Origin: Pseudoips prasinana
Lineage: Eukaryota; Arthropoda; Insecta; Lepidoptera; Nolidae
Assembly (NCBI GenBank): GCA_951640165.1
Contig: OX621252.1
Location: 5,798,501 to 5,862,500 of the forward strand
Length of the DNA stretch: 64,000 nucleotides
Direction: 5' to 3'
Position 1 is the stretch's first letter. Every line of letters starts with the position of its first letter. Below are positions 10,105 to 23,300 of this stretch, one piece after another. The translations under genes and the position numbers were made by a program. The notes under the pieces were generated by a model. The model made no database searches and was not told the origin of the DNA. It saw nothing but the letters and a program-made list of their open reading frames with translations.

Positions 10105-11999
10105 AAAACAAAAAAAAAACTGACGATGCTTATTTTGGTACTACACATCTAAGTACCCAATTTAAGAACTATGTTCTTGTTGCTGGAGCTACCTACTTTT
10201 CTTCTTATCTTCGGTAACTGCTTTTACTTCTCAATATGACCCTATTTCGACATGACTATGACCAATTACGATGATATTGGTACTATCTAGCCAATTTAAT
10301 ATCTATTTTCCTGTTGGTAGAGCTTCCTACATTCTTACTTATCTTTGGCAAGTATTTTGTTTTCTTGATATGGCCTATTACTACTTTATTTTTGATTAGA
10401 TCAATATAAAATATTTTTGGTCTGTACTAACTTCCTTTTCTCTAATTACTTTACTTGCCTTCCATGATGTTTCTTATATAACTATCTACCTTATCATATA
10501 TCCTAACGCCTATTCTCTTGCTTAGAATTGATAAATTTTCATGTACCCATTTCAACACTTTTTTTTTCTCCTTATCCAAACAATTATCTTTATTTTCGCC
10601 AACTCATTTTAAATGCGTTTTATCACTCTCTGTATATTTGTTTCAGTCTCCATGTAAAAGAAAATTTTCTAGATATATATTTTAGTAAGCCGTTGCAAAT
10701 TGTTTTCTTATAATTAAAGTAGAGTGAAACATTTTATTTTGTCTATAAATGCTATCGTTAAAACTTCGTCTATAGAATGCTTGTTTAGTAAAAGTTTATG
10801 TAAATTAGTACACATCTATTTTGATAATAATACAAATAAATTATGTCTTGATTTTGAATAGGTGGTTGGTAACAAAGACAGTACTTCTAAATATCCATAA
10901 TAATCATTTAAATTTCAACGTAATTAATCAAATTCTGAAGCGCATTCATCGCGGAGGTGAAAATATTCTAATTGCCGTCTACTCCGCGATTTATTCCGAC
11001 TTTCTTACAAACTTTTCCTACCAAGTTGGGTGGGGTGTAATTTAATTTAAGTGTTGGCAGCAGTCCACTGAGTTATAGGTTTAATCCAATCATGGCCGCA
11101 GTTTGGATGAGGTTTAAGTATTTCGTTATCTTTACACTTGTTAAATTGAAACGGTAAATGATAGTTCATTTTGTTTTGGTTAACTTAACCTGTATACTTT
11201 TGAATATATATAATTTAGGAACTAGCATGTGCAATGTGTTGTAAAGGAAACGTAAAAAATCAGTTGAGCCAATCGTTATCAAACTTTATAGGTGTTCCTG
11301 TAAATCCTCCGGACTAATATGAGAGTCGTCTGAAAATTTCATCATAATCACTTCAGAGAACATACATACTAACATCATACATATAAATTATTATAATGCA
11401 ATGGTAGTCTTTCAATAGATATATTTTATTCTAGTTTACATTTAGATCTATGATCGGATTGATGTTTTGATTTATGTTGTATGCTGATCCTGTACACTCA
11501 TTTGCCAAATTTCAATCAATGAATGATTGAATATTGGGTTAAGGTATCAAGAAGTTTGTTTTGACCTTCAAATAATACAATTAAGGGCACAATCGCTAAA
11601 AACAAGGTAGCAATCGCCTGTACAGAATATAGATATGAAAATCATATATTTTTAGTGTATTTTTCGTATTTATCAATTTGGTTTTGTTTTTTTTTTCATA
11701 ATATAATGTTCCTCCACTATTTATCTTGTATATAAATATATATTCCTACATGTATATGCCTACTTAGATATACGATATTTTAGTACCAATTATGATCCGA
11801 TTAATCGCCGATTTTTTGTAGTGTTGAAAGGTATTGCCAACTGTAGGTAAACCACGTCACAAAGCTTTGAGAAAAATAACTAATTAAACTTTAATAATAT
11901 AACTACTCCGTCTTGTACACAACTAAACTAATTTCAATGTTATTACATCTCACTCTAATATAGCTCATATGATAAAGACGTGGCTAACATACCTACAAC
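10105..11999. other. Intergenic, no gene recognised
   Basis: About 1.9 kb of AT-rich sequence. Short open frames have no recognisable domain or codon bias. No tRNA, LINE or SINE family from this window matches it. Confidence 0.45.
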
Positions 12000-12000
12000 T

Positions 12001-12153
12001 TTTTTATATATTGTGGACACGGGTCTCAATCACGATAAAGATTTAAGGCAAATCATTATCTTTAGGTTACCCGACGTTTCAGCATGGATTGCACCAGCCG
12101 TGGTCACGGGTCGACAGTCGACCCGTGACCACAATGTCCACAATATATAAAAA
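12001..12153. repeat. Two-level palindromic repeat
   Basis: An outer inverted pair (12001-12018 and 12136-12153) encloses an inner perfect hairpin (12100-12115 and 12117-12132, 16-nt arms, 1-nt spacer). The interior phrase TTACCCGACGTTTCAGCATG resembles a common lepidopteran repeat. Confidence 0.6.
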
Positions 12154-12394
12154 TGTGTACAAATCGCGAAAGTTTAATAACATTAATACCTATAACTGTC
12201 AAAAAAGAAATGCCATTATATTTTAATTAGTTTTGTAGGTATTGCATAGAACCGTGGGCAATTCGCCAAAACCACGAAAGTCATATTTTTTTTTAACATG
12301 TTTTAGACAAACGAACAAGTGAGGCACGTGATGGCAAGTGATCACCATCACCCATGTACAACCACAACATCAGATGAATCACAGGTGCATTGCC

Positions 12395-12930
12395 GGCCTT
12401 TCATAGTATACCTAATGTCCTATGGAATTCTTCTCGGGGTAGCGCTGCGGACATTAACACCATATTTGTATTGCAAAAAAGAGCTGTAAGAGCCATATAT
12501 AAACTTAGTCCGCGAGAATCTTTGAAAGAGAAGTTTAAAGATATTACCATTCTGACTGTAGCATGTCAGTATATATATGACAATCTAATTTTTATGCATA
12601 AATATAAAGACTCCTTCTGTAAAAGGAGTGATACTCATAATATAAATAATAGATATAAGCATAACTTTGTGTTACATACCACCCGTCTCCACAAAGTAAG
12701 TAACTCTTTTATGGGGCAATGTATAAGATTCTATAACAAACTTCCCAGTGATATCCGCGAAATGTCTATGAATAAGTTTAAAAGAATTATAAAAGCCAAA
12801 TTGTGTAGCAGGGCTTACTACAAAACTTCTGATTATTTAAGTGACAAAACAGCTTGGGATTGAGTCGCTCTAAATTAACACATTTAAATAGGTACAATGT
12901 AATTGTATGTAAGAAATAAATATTTTAAAA
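12395..12930 (+). pseudogene. LINE ORF2 C-terminal fragment
   Basis: A frame ending at TGA 12863 encodes the tail of a Jockey/CR1-type LINE reverse-transcriptase protein: the motif LQKRAVRAIYKL near its start is the conserved post-RT block, and GQCIRFYNKLPSDIR is the conserved C-terminal block. It ends in an A-rich tail at about 12930. The endonuclease and RT domains are missing, so it is a 5'-truncated retrocopy. The LINE clade cannot be fixed from this part. Confidence 0.75.
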
Positions 12931-13142
12931 AAGGATTCCTACTGAGTTTTCTGGCAGTGTTACTCAGTAGCTGCCACATCATGCACTGCATGGTAGAGTA
13001 AAAAAAATTGACGATTCGACGATCGACGTAATATTTTAACGGAATAAATGACTTTGTGATTTGATTTATCCCAATCTGTCTACTCTTGGCGCGAATGAAC
13101 GCTGTGCTCTACTTCTCATAAAAAGTATACTCCTACCATACG

Positions 13143-13425
13143 AGTAACTATTCCAGAGGCTCTCATAGCCAGGTGCTCTCACCGATCCGTAAGTGATTGG
13201 CGAGGTCAAGCAACTAGGCTCGTCGTCAGTCCATATATGGGTGGCCGCCAGTGGTTTAATTTCTGAGCGTCACCGTGCCTTGGGGGGCAGGTTAAGCCGT
13301 CGGTTCCTTTTGTAGCCATTGCAACAGAACACAGACAACAGTCGTTAAGCAATTTCAGAGGCCTACTGGGCGGCTTGAACAACTCTGACACTAGGGTAAC
13401 CAATGCCCACATGATAAGTAAGTAA
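13143..13425 (+). repeat. Dispersed repeat, family 8 (longest copy)
   Basis: Shares CTCTCACCGATCC, GGCCGCCAGTGGTTTAATTT and CAATTTCAGAGGCCTACTG with 17670-17835 (inverted) and 4745-4905, and ends in AAGT repeats. Confidence 0.5.
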
Positions 13426-13734
13426 GTAACTATTTCTCATGACATGTCGTAGTCTAACAGAAGCTAATGTATCTAATATATCATCGTAACGTAAGGCCTA
13501 GGAATATGAGACGGCACATATTGGCGGAGCCCTTTACCTCATAAGTTACAGGAGCGGATTTGACAGATGAGGTGAGTAACAATTTGTCTTTGTAATGTTA
13601 GCAATACGATATATTGAGTAGGGTAATGAAATTGATGGTTTGCCAAAGTAAAGACAACTGATAAATGTATCTACTTATGTACTTCTAAATACATACATAT
13701 TACAAGTCAACCCGAGGGTATAATAATAACAACT

Positions 13735-13960
13735 TTGGACATTATTCATCATCAGTCATCTGATTCCAAACTAAACAGAGCTTGTACTATGGAAACCAGA
13801 TAACTGATATACTACATATACTACTTTTTTTTTGTAAATAGTTAATTACACCCAGACTTAGGACAAACAGACGTGTTCGGTCATGCACACAAATATCTGT
13901 CCTGGGTGAGAATCGAACCCACGACCTGCGGCGTGCAAAGCAAGTATATTACCAATAACG
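13735..13960 (-). mobile_element. tRNA-derived SINE, family 3
   Basis: Minus-strand copy with CATCTGATTCCAAACTAAAC and GAATCGAACCCACGACCTGC; the 5' end of the head runs into a family-6 repeat fragment. Confidence 0.6.
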
Positions 13961-14009
13961 GCCATATATTTCGCAGAGCACGGGCCCTCGTCTCTCTATG
14001 CACTATGAC

Positions 14010-14150
14010 AAACATACTGGGATCGCGAAATCGTCTGCCAAGCGTGGCAATTATGGCACATTCCTCCAAATTATGGACACTACCCCGTTGTGTAAAACCT
14101 TTGGGGAGGGCTTAGTTCAGCAGGGGACGACATTAGGCTGACATAATAAT
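14010..14150 (+). repeat. GAT-tailed repeat, family 6 (fragment)
   Basis: Contains ATCGCGAAATCGTCTGCCAA, GGCAATTATGGCACATTCC and TTCAGCAGGGGACGACATTA, the 3' half of the family whose intact copy is at 23417-23674. Confidence 0.55.
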
Positions 14151-14269
14151 AATAATATAATACTTAATAACTTTATTGTTCAATCAAAACAGTTACAAAT
14201 TACAAAAAAAAAACTAAATAACAATCATAGTGTTAATATTATACAATAGGCAGCTGAGCTAAGCTAAGA

Positions 14270-14400
14270 TAGTTAAAAGACACGCAGGCACAGAACGAAT
14301 GATCATGCTCATCACACCAAAGATTTTTTCGGTGTGGTGTTCGAACCCACGACCTCTGGCTAGCAGGTTGAGTCACTAACCACTACACCAAGACGAGTAC
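14270..14400 (-). mobile_element. tRNA-derived SINE, family 4 (head)
   Basis: Minus-strand tRNA-like head: GTTCGAACCCACGACCTCTG then CACTAACCACTACACCAAGA. Confidence 0.6.
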
Positions 14401-14594
14401 CACATGAATATCGGCATTTTTTAGCTTTTGCAGGACAATGTAAACACCATACATTCTTGATTGCGACGTGTATATGTCTCATATCTAAAGAATCATCGTA
14501 AGTTAGATGAGAAGAAAGTACAAAAGGCTGAGTAAAAATTGATATAGGAAAACCATGTTCTATCCATAATAACACTACAGTATTCTTTTGACTG

Positions 14595-14935
14595 CCTTGT
14601 TGGTCTAGCGGTATCGTGTTCAACCACAGAAAATGAGGTCCTGGGTTCAAATCCCGGGTCGGAACAAAAAGTGATTTTGGGATTTTTCCGTAAAAAGAAA
14701 TTTCTCAGTATCAGCCCGAAGTCTAGAAGTTGACGGTATTACACCCCCGTACCTCGGAGAGCATGTACCTGACCTCTTTCCGGTCGTGTCGCTAGTCGTC
14801 CCATCGGATCATGAAAGTGATGAAATAGAAAGTGCCTCTGTGTTCGCGCACACACTTGTGCACTATAATATGTCCTGCGCAATTGGCATTGAGAATGGCT
14901 GCCGTGGCCGAAATTCGGCCGGGAAGACATCATCA
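14595..14935 (+). mobile_element. tRNA-derived SINE, family 5 (full copy)
   Basis: Best copy of the family: head GTTGGTCTAGCGGTATCGTG and GTCCTGGGTTCAAATCCC, body GTCGTCCCATCGGATCATGA, end CCGAAATTCGGCCGGGAAGA. Confidence 0.7.
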
Positions 14936-14988
14936 CAGTATTCTTGGGTATGTGAAACAAACAACTCAGGAAAAAAATTATTCGGCCT

Positions 14989-15127
14989 GCATGGACAGAC
15001 ACTAGCCCATCATGCTACCCCAATCTGTCAAATTTTCCCAATTGAAAGTGAAGCTCACGTGATGAAGTAGAAAATCTATAAAATAAATTTGACTGATTGG
15101 GGTAGCTGGATGTGCTGGCGTCTGCAC
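14989..15127. mobile_element. Fold-back MITE, copy 1
   Basis: Inverted arms share GCTACCCCAATC and GTCAAAT around an about 50-bp centre. A second copy lies at 57500-57622. Confidence 0.65.
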
Positions 15128-15523
15128 CTCGGTTATTATTGAAGTAGCCCACGGAGTTTTGATGCATATGATCGACGGGGCATCACCGCCGTTCTCCTCT
15201 GATCCGTCCTACTGTAGGTTGATTAACGAGAAGATCCCGACTAGTTTCCCTGAGATTTAGGATGAGTGTAGTCACGTTCAAAGTCTTGAATAGTTCTTTT
15301 CCAGACTCAGTGCTGATAATCAATAAGGAATGATGTAGGTAAGTATCAAGCGGATCGAGGTAGAAAAGATACTCTCGGTATTCGAAAAAAATATTACTCT
15401 ATAAAACCGTGCGCAGTACTGCCTATAGGTAAAAAGTGCCTATAAATAAATTATATTTGAAGAATGAACCGACGAATATATAACTGAGCGGTACACGATC
15501 CTGTTAAACTGAATACTTCCTTA

Positions 15524-15680
15524 TCATCATCATATCAGCTGAAAGACGTCCACTGCTGGACAAAGGACTCCCCCAAGTATCTCTACAATGACCGGTCTTG
15601 TCCTACCGGTATCAAGCGGCTTCCCGCGTCCCTTACAAAGATCATCGGTCCACTTTAAAGGGAGCGTTCTATTTCCTGAA
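15524..15680 (-). repeat. GAT-tailed repeat, family 6
   Basis: Starts with ATCATCATCATATCAGCTGA and GTCCACTGCTGGACAAAGGA, the reverse complement of the family's GAT-rich tail, and is truncated at its 5' part. Confidence 0.6.
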
Positions 15681-15689
15681 AACCCAATA

Positions 15690-16485
15690 ATTGATAGAAC
15701 CAATGTTATTTTCCGGTCTTAACCATATTTATATAGCATCATCACACAAGCAGGGCCATTTGAATCGGTTTCCAACGCCAGAGTGGTCAGTGCAACTACA
15801 TACACGAAAAAAGGAACATCAAAGTAAGTACTGAGGTACATATAATATATGTAAATTTATATAAGTAGATGCACTGCCAACTACCACTTTGTCTCCCTGC
15901 ATTGCTTTGGTTCATCCAACGGTTGTCTGGAAGAGATTGCTATATTAGCGATAAGACCGCCGTTTGTACCTCATAATATAAGCTAACTTACATAATTATG
16001 TTTCAATGTATGTTCCGATTTGGTGCAATAAAGTGTTATCTATCTATCTATCTATCTATCTTCCTCCATTTTGAAGTCGGTTCAAAACAACCACAACACA
16101 GCACAAAAATCTTCACCAGTAACTTTTATAACTCGACACCCCATTGAAGATCCTTGTCAGTGTTACTATAGACGCAATAGATCGTTAAACTGAGATCTGC
16201 GACTTTCTATCGTATAGAAAAAACGAAATCAGGAAGATAAGAAACTTCTAGGTAAGTGTGAAATGTGTATTTTTCTTAGGTGAGTCAATTTCGACTCCTA
16301 TTAAAGTACAAACAATTTGTATGAAGACTATGTCAAAGTCAGATAGTAGTTTTTTGTTAAATTCTTTTGTTCTTTATTTATAAATTGAAAACTATATTAA
16401 AAAGTGGTATTTGTGATTTATTTGTTACATACAAATAAATCATTAATATGTTCTAGTGTCGCCCAAAAGGGAAGCATAATCGTAA
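15690..16485. other. Intergenic with a LINE-like 3' tail and a microsatellite
   Basis: The stretch 15900-16037 has GGTTGTCTGGAAGAGATTGC and GCGATAAGACCGCCGTTTGT, phrases common at 3' ends of lepidopteran LINE-derived repeats, followed by AATAAAG and a (CTAT)n microsatellite at 16037-16060. The rest shows nothing recognisable. Confidence 0.5.
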
Positions 16486-16574
16486 CTTTGGTTTTGCGAG
16501 TGTTCATTGACGGCGGTGTCCACTTACCACAGACCCGCTCGCTCGTCTGCATTGTTGTTCTTGAAAAAAGACAA

Positions 16575-17230
16575 TGATACTTAGGTTAAAATAACTTCGT
16601 TAAAAAATATTGTGAAATCCTCTATTTCCTTTTCTCCTTGTAATCACAATATTGATATGATTTAGTTAAAATACGAATGTTTAAAATATAATAACATTCA
16701 CCATCAGGTAAGGCCGTTTGCTGAATTAATTATATAAAAAACAATCGTCCTTGCTAATTGTCCTACTGTGCGGTAACTACATACTGTATCATCGGACCAT
16801 CCATCTAGTGAAGGGAGGGAGTGGGGGGTACGATTTATATCTTGACAATTGGATGCCATTTTCCGGGTAAGACGAACACGTTAGTTATTTTTGATATGAG
16901 GGCTTTTCCTTGTTCTAGTAAGAGTATTTTCCTTTATATGAATTCAGTACGTCTCTGGACGCGCTTAGTACCTACTCGGTTTCACGAACAGTTAAGCAAT
17001 GCTACCAGTATAAATGAAACATCCCGCTGGGAGTTATGAATAGCTGCTATTTCAAACATCGCTTATATTTTGGTCTGCGACAGATAAAAGGCGGTATACA
17101 GATACTGACAGCATTCAGTTCACTAAGAGTGGAAGATTTTTTTTTCAACCGCTGTTTTTTAAACTACCCTACGCGAAGCAAATTTTATATGAAAGGGTTG
17201 AATGAACCGTGTAGCTGCATACATTTTTTT
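16575..17230. other. Intergenic, nothing recognised
   Basis: No credible gene. Short overlapping open frames lack any motif. Confidence 0.45.
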
Positions 17231-17234
17231 ATAT

Positions 17235-17490
17235 ATATCAGAGGACGACAAACGAGGAAGTGGGTCACCTGATGGTAAGTCGTGAAGATGATGGACACTC
17301 GCAACACCAGACGGATCGCGGGTACGTTGCCAGCCTTTGAGAGTCAGCAAACAAGTGTTGCTGACCCTTCTGACCTTATTCACACGTAGAAAAACAACAT
17401 TAAAATTATTAATGTTATTATTAAGGATTGTCTTCTGTAAGGTTCTTGCCCAGTCGGGCTACTCTTTGAGCGAATGTACGATGTGCGTTT
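17235..17490 (-). repeat. Dispersed repeat, family 7
   Basis: Inverted copy of 4220-4520: GTCACCTGATGGTAAGTCG, AGTCAGCAAACAAGTGTTGC and AAGGATTGTCTTCTGTAAGG. Confidence 0.6.
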
Positions 17491-17669
17491 TTGACAGATG
17501 AGAAGAAAAACAAAGGAACAAGGAAATACTGACTCATGAACTTAAGAATGATGAATTTTGTATAAAAAAAGGTATTTTTCACGTAGACTTTAAAAAAGCA
17601 CTTATAATTAGGCAGAATATGTTTTTAGTAATATAAATAAATAAATAATAATAATAAGTAGTGTGAGTT

Positions 17670-17985
17670 GACAGTAGGCCTCTGAAATGGCTTAACGACA
17701 GTTGTATAATGACTACCACTTGGACCAACAGCTTAACGTGGCCTCCGAAGCAAGAAGATGCCCAGAAATTAAACCACTTTGGTAGTCACTCATCTACGGT
17801 CTGACAGCGAGCCTAGTTGCTTAACCTCACCACATCCTCCACGCCTCAACAGTGCCAATCCATACCCTTACGTGGGTGTCGTTAGGATCGCGAACTTGCA
17901 TGCCAAGCGTGGTGGCTCAAATGGCATAGTTATAAAATCCTTTGGGGGAGCCCTATGTCCAGTAGTGGGCGATATTAAGCTGAAA
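17670..17985. repeat. Family 8 (minus) joined to family 6 (plus) fragment
   Basis: 17670-17835 is the inverted family-8 repeat; 17850-17985 carries GATCGCGAACTTGCATGCCA and GTCCAGTAGTGGGCGATATT of the GAT-tailed family 6. Confidence 0.5.
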
Positions 17986-17989
17986 GGTG

Positions 17990-18600
17990 TGATCAAATTT
18001 CATCTAAATCATTTCGAATATTTTGGCTCAAACTACTAGAGAGACTATTTTGTCTAATGTTCACTCACGGACAGGTGACGGCATCTGGCTGTGAGCGCGC
18101 GAATTTAAACCTAGGGTCACTGAGGACGTTCTTAAAAAAAGTGTTTTGGAAACTTTATTGTGGCATATTTCAGGGCTCCCGTTGTTACTATGTATGTGAA
18201 GTAAAGTTCTTGATGTTATTTTATTCCTGCCAGCCTACATTTCACGCAGACTCAACCAAATGACTTCATTTTTCACCCATTGTCTGAAATACTGGCGAAA
18301 CGGTTGTGACGAATTTGTGAGAATTAAATAAAGGATTCCCTATCTATCTTGGAGAGTTCTTCATACAAAATTTACGATAGAAACGCCTAAAGGATTCCTT
18401 CGCATTTAGTTTCTGATGGAGGCTATAAAAACATACTAGTACTCATTTAGTTGTCTACCTCAGTGGGCTAGCGGTATCTGGTACAACCGCAAATATTACG
18501 GGCAATTCTGTCTTTGACATCACAAATTTAAAAGCATTTCACATCATATATATATTAAATATAGATCAGAACTACATAAAATAACTTTTTGTAGCTAATT
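17990..18600. other. Intergenic, mostly unrecognised
   Basis: Only a family-5 SINE head scrap (18460-18520) is recognisable. Confidence 0.45.
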
Positions 18601-18619
18601 CTGAGGTACCTTAATTTTT

Positions 18620-18830
18620 GAAGTTATACTTCTTTTGGCGCGATGGAGAAAAATGAGGAGAGTGAATTTTTACGTTGCGCGCGCACACCGACACCAAAAA
18701 ATTTAACAGCATGGAGTTAGTTTTAGGTGGTATGTCACTGTCATATAAAAATAACAGCATGAAGTTAGTTCTAGGTGGTATGAAAATTGATAACTATGTT
18801 CAAGTTGTATATTAAGAAGTATAACTTCTA
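18620..18830. mobile_element. MITE-like element with GAAGTTATACTTC ends
   Basis: Inverted ends GAAGTTATACTTCTT at 18620 and 18830 flank a non-coding interior with the phrase TTTACGTTGCGCGCGCACAC and an internal tandem repeat: AACAGCATG(G/A)AGTTAGTT occurs at about 18706 and again at about 18752, each followed by TAGGTGGTATG. Confidence 0.55.
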
Positions 18831-18930
18831 ACGCGTGTACATAAGTACACACAAGTTTTTTTTTTATTTGGCTACCGTGGATTCTCTTAGCGCCTGATAG
18901 GGTGAGCCCTCCTTTTGCACCATGTCCCAG

Positions 18931-19008
18931 ATGTTTTTATTCGCTTACTATAAAGTAAGCGAATAAAAACATAATAAAAACAGTATTTATATATTAGTAT
19001 ATAAATAC
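18931..19008. repeat. Two adjacent perfect snap-back hairpins
   Basis: 18931-18949 pairs perfectly with 18954-18972 (19-nt arms, 4-nt loop), and 18983-18993 with 18998-19008 (11-nt arms, 4-nt loop). Confidence 0.8.
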
Positions 19009-19019
19009 CAATATATATT

Positions 19020-19170
19020 TTTTCTTGTTATTTAAGACAGCGCCCGCACTACATAAATTAATCCCTGTGTTACTTTAGAAACATATAATTGATGGACAGA
19101 AAGTACACCCAAAGTCAGGACGACTCATATCATACAAATAGTTGCCCTGCGCGGGAATCTTAAGGAATTG
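19020..19170 (-). mobile_element. SINE family 1, truncated and rearranged
   Basis: Minus-strand tail and body phrases (GACAGCGCCCGCACTA, AATTAATCCCTGTGT, CATACAAATAGTTGCCCTGC); the tRNA-like head is missing. Confidence 0.5.
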
Positions 19171-19174
19171 TTTT

Positions 19175-20120
19175 CGCGAACATGTCCATTTATCTTGGTC
19201 TGCGTGTTTTCTGTAAAGTATACATATATATTTGCACAAAAAGTAAGTTCCCGTTGTGTAGTGTCCAAAATACAAGCTTTGCTTTGATAGATGGCGCTGT
19301 ACGATATGTCGCGGATATTTATTATCATTTTGCCTGCAGAATACTCAATGGGGTGAAACTACTTACCCAGTTGACCAAAGTCACATCATGTTCTCTTCTT
19401 TGAGATGAATTGGTAAAGACTCGTTAAGACCAATCTTATGAGTCCAAAATTTATAAGTTTATTGGTTATATACACGTCCAAAAAATATGTCGCTATGACT
19501 AAATAGTATCATGTTATTATCACAAAAATTGTCAAGTTTCTCATAGTTAGTAATAGAGTAGATAAATAACATCTCATATTTATTTCAAATAATTAATAGA
19601 GTTAAGTGTGTTTGGGTGTGCCAGATAGATAAGTATGGCGGAGACGTCAGCCTCAGTTACTGGCACTCTTAACCTGGTAGCATACGAGATAGACATTTTT
19701 ATTGTACACTGAGTGAATCCACATATATAACATTGTACGAAATAAGTTTTAGAAAATAAGTAATTGTTACTAGATTTACTACACTATAGCATTGAGTTCT
19801 ACCTGTAATAATAGTTGTAATTGATGGTTAAATAAATAAAAATTAAATCAACTTAAATCAGCTTAAGGTAAACCGAATATTGGAATAAATGAAGAAAAAT
19901 AAGCCTAATGATATATGTAGAATAATACAGAATAAAGAAGATTGATAGATAATATAGAAGAATAATAGGTACTAAATTATTTTAATCCTATTGGTATCCA
20001 TTTAATTATTAATAACTGGAGGAATTCTTCTTATAATAGTGTTATTATGAATATATCAAATGTTAAAAATAAGTAACAAAAACATTTGAAGCCTATGAGT
20101 AAAAATAGCGTTTAAATGTA
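19175..20120. other. Intergenic, 3' flank of CCE-A
   Basis: No gene recognised. On the minus strand an AATAAA lies near 19700, about 420 bp past the CCE-A stop; whether it is the used polyadenylation signal is unknown. Confidence 0.4.
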
Positions 20121-20124
20121 TTTT

Positions 20125-20317
20125 TCAGTTCGTATTATACCACATCTGGTACGATCCATACACGTCATAGAAGAGGTCCCAGAATGCCATTCTGGAATAG
20201 TTCGGCCGGCCTGATACCGTTAGTTCAGCGTTGATATCCAGATGTGGTAGAACACTCGTGTTGGTCACTGCTACCCATCGAACTGGAAGAATCTCAGTAA
20301 TACTTGGAGTAGGGTCA
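20125..20317 (-). CDS. CCE-A exon 3
   Basis: 193 nt, entered in phase 2 (AG|T makes Ser). It encodes the C-terminal segment with PHLDINAELTVSGRP and ends QMWYNTN then TGA. The acceptor reads TTTTTCAG. Confidence 0.9.
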
Positions 20318-23300
20318 CTGAAAAAGAAAGTTTTTATTATAGATAGATTAGATCTAAGATGAAAACCGCTGTTTAAACTTATCAGGTAAAAGTTAAAACA
20401 GGTTGATGAAATGTTAGTTTTACAATGACAAAAATAAGGATTGTTTTAACGCAGTCTATGTATTTAGCTGCTATTAGATAATTTTTAATTTATTACCATA
20501 CGAAAACATGAATATATAATATGTCACTTAAAACATGAAAATTCAAAAGATGAAACAAATATATTTACCTAAATTTTGCAAAATTGGTCCACATAGTAGT
20601 CATTCTGTCTATGACGATTTGGTCTTTTGCAGTCAATGTATTTGTGAACATATCCAAATCAAATAGATACGCTAAATCATCACCATGCATAGCTCCAGGT
20701 GCATCAGGAATACCGATGGATACTTTAGCGTTTCTATCCCCATCATAAGAGAAAACGAAGCTGTATATATTTCTAGCACCATCTCTAATCAATTGTTCAA
20801 TCATTCTTTTAGTCGAATGTCCAAATATGATATCAGTGCCATAATTAACAACCTCTTGTGCAACATTTTTACTTAATTCTTCATCACCTAAGTAAAAATG
20901 TTTTATTGTTTGCAGAGCTTCTTCTAAATCATTACTATCAGTAAAACCCAAATTAAACTGATCCGTGATTTTGTAAATATTTTTAAAGTAATTATCGTCA
21001 CTTGCATGTAAAAATCCGAATTCCTGATCTGTGTGACCAATAACGATGTTCATATTTTGGACTTTAGTAGATATTACATTCATAGGGTGTTCTGGTAAGA
21101 AACTTTCTACACCTGGGAAAGTTTTTTCTACGCAAGGTTTAGTTAGTGGTTGGTTGTTATCTTGTAAGCTAGTAATTTTAAGGTTAAATGCTGCCTGTGC
21201 AAGTTGTAAAGGGTCAAGGGTAGCAAGATATATCATTGCGTCAGAAAGGTTATTAGCGTTATATCCAAAATATTCAGTCAGTGTAAATGGTATTTCAGGA
21301 TATGAAGGGTTCATTAGCCAATAACTTAATGCGGGACCACTTTGGATTATTGCTTGATCAAATAATTTTTCGTATGATGAATACAAATGAAGATTTACAG
21401 ACATACCGCCAGCGCTTTCACCAAATACAGTAATCTTATTTGGATTCCCACCAAAATCAGCTATATTTTCATTAATCCATCTTAGTGCGAGTACTTGGTC
21501 CTTTAAACCTTGATTTCCAGGAACTTCGGGAGTATCCAAGCAGAGGAATCCATACACTCCCAATCGGTAATTAATGGCTACAACAATGACATCTTTGCTG
21601 TGCAACCACTGGGCCTTATTTCCTTCTCGCTCACTACTCCCTATAACCCAGCCTCCTCCATGGATCCAAACCATTACGGGTAAAGGATTATCGGAGGTGG
21701 CCGCATCAGGCACAAAAATGTCCAACTCCAGACAATGAATACTTCCTGTAACCACGTTCTCTTCTACTTGAGGGCATGGTGTTGCGACTTCATAAGCATC
21801 AAAAACGGTATCGAAACCAGGATGTGGAGTCGATGGCTGTAATAAAATGAAAAAAACAGATGGAGAACTTTTTCTACAAAGATTTGGGGAAAATCATGCA
21901 TGGCATTATTAATAATAATAGACATGTTTACTGATAAGAAACAAGTTTCCTATCACCCTGAAGTATGAAAGACTCATTGCGCAAGTAATCGCTAAAGATC
22001 TATTCTGATAACTTTTTACATAGTATTCGTCATATCTGCAAAATTCCCTTACTACGCAAACGAATATCTAGTGACATAAATAGATAACAAATACGTTAAC
22101 AATCATAGATCATAAGATCAGCGATCACAGAGATAATAACTGTTGATAAAGATATGATAGCCGTGTGGTTCCGGCCCAGAAAGAATAACAGTGCGATCCT
22201 ATACCATCCCGTGGGTGTCGTTAAAGGTGAGTAAGGGATACACTAGGTAGTCATACAGCTGCGCCACCTATGTACAAAATACCGCGTAATTGCGGTCGCC
22301 AGCTCGCATGCTAAGCGCGGTGACTACGGCAAACCCCTCTAAATGGCAAAGTTATAAAAACCCTTGTGGGAGACCTATGCGTATACTAGCGGAAATCGTA
22401 ATTTCGACTAATTTAGGCTCAAATATATAGAAGCCTATAAGGTTGATGTTTTAACACCGTTTTACTATCTCCTCTGAAGAAAGAACAGCGCTCGCATTTC
22501 GGTCGAGCCGTAGCTGTGGGGTCCAAATGCTTTTACACTCTTTCGTAATTTCTGGCCAAAGTTTCACGTGATCAGAGGGCTGGCCTATACTTAGGTAAAA
22601 GATTTAAAAATGCCATTCAATGTGATGTGTAGAATAATGTATAATAAGTAGATACACGTGTTGCGCAGCTGTTAAGACTGCGTCCTGACCACTTCATGTC
22701 CCGGGTTTGAATTCCACGCAGGTCAACTATTTGTGTGACCTATAAACAGTTGTCCTGACTCTGGATATACTTTGTGTCCGTCAGTTTGTCTAGCCCCGCG
22801 ACACAGGGATTATTTTCTTAGTGCGGGAGTTGTCTTAAATAAAAAAAAGAAACATTTTTTTTTATATTTTACATAGTAAACATAATTTTATTTAGATCAT
22901 TTAGTTATTTAATCTTATTCTAAAATCAGTTTCAAGAAATTATGATTATTTTTCTTTTTTTTTTCTATTTTATTCCAGTATACTGTCTTTAATGTATTTT
23001 CTTTATAAAACTACTTACACTACTCATTTAATAGAAAATTTGGTATATAAAAAGGCCTATTATAGAATATTATAGGCATTTTGTGGCAATTTTATGTTAA
23101 TTATTCATTTTTTTATTGTCTCATGTCAGCATAATAACGTCCACAGCTGGACAAAAGCCTCCACAATAGTTGCACAGTGGAGTTGTATAGTGTGTGTCCA
23201 TAATTTAAGGGGAATGCCATTATCGCCGCGCTTGGCATACGGGTTGACGATTGCAATATGATGGCCATAATACATAGAGAGACGCTGTTCTTTGGGAGAC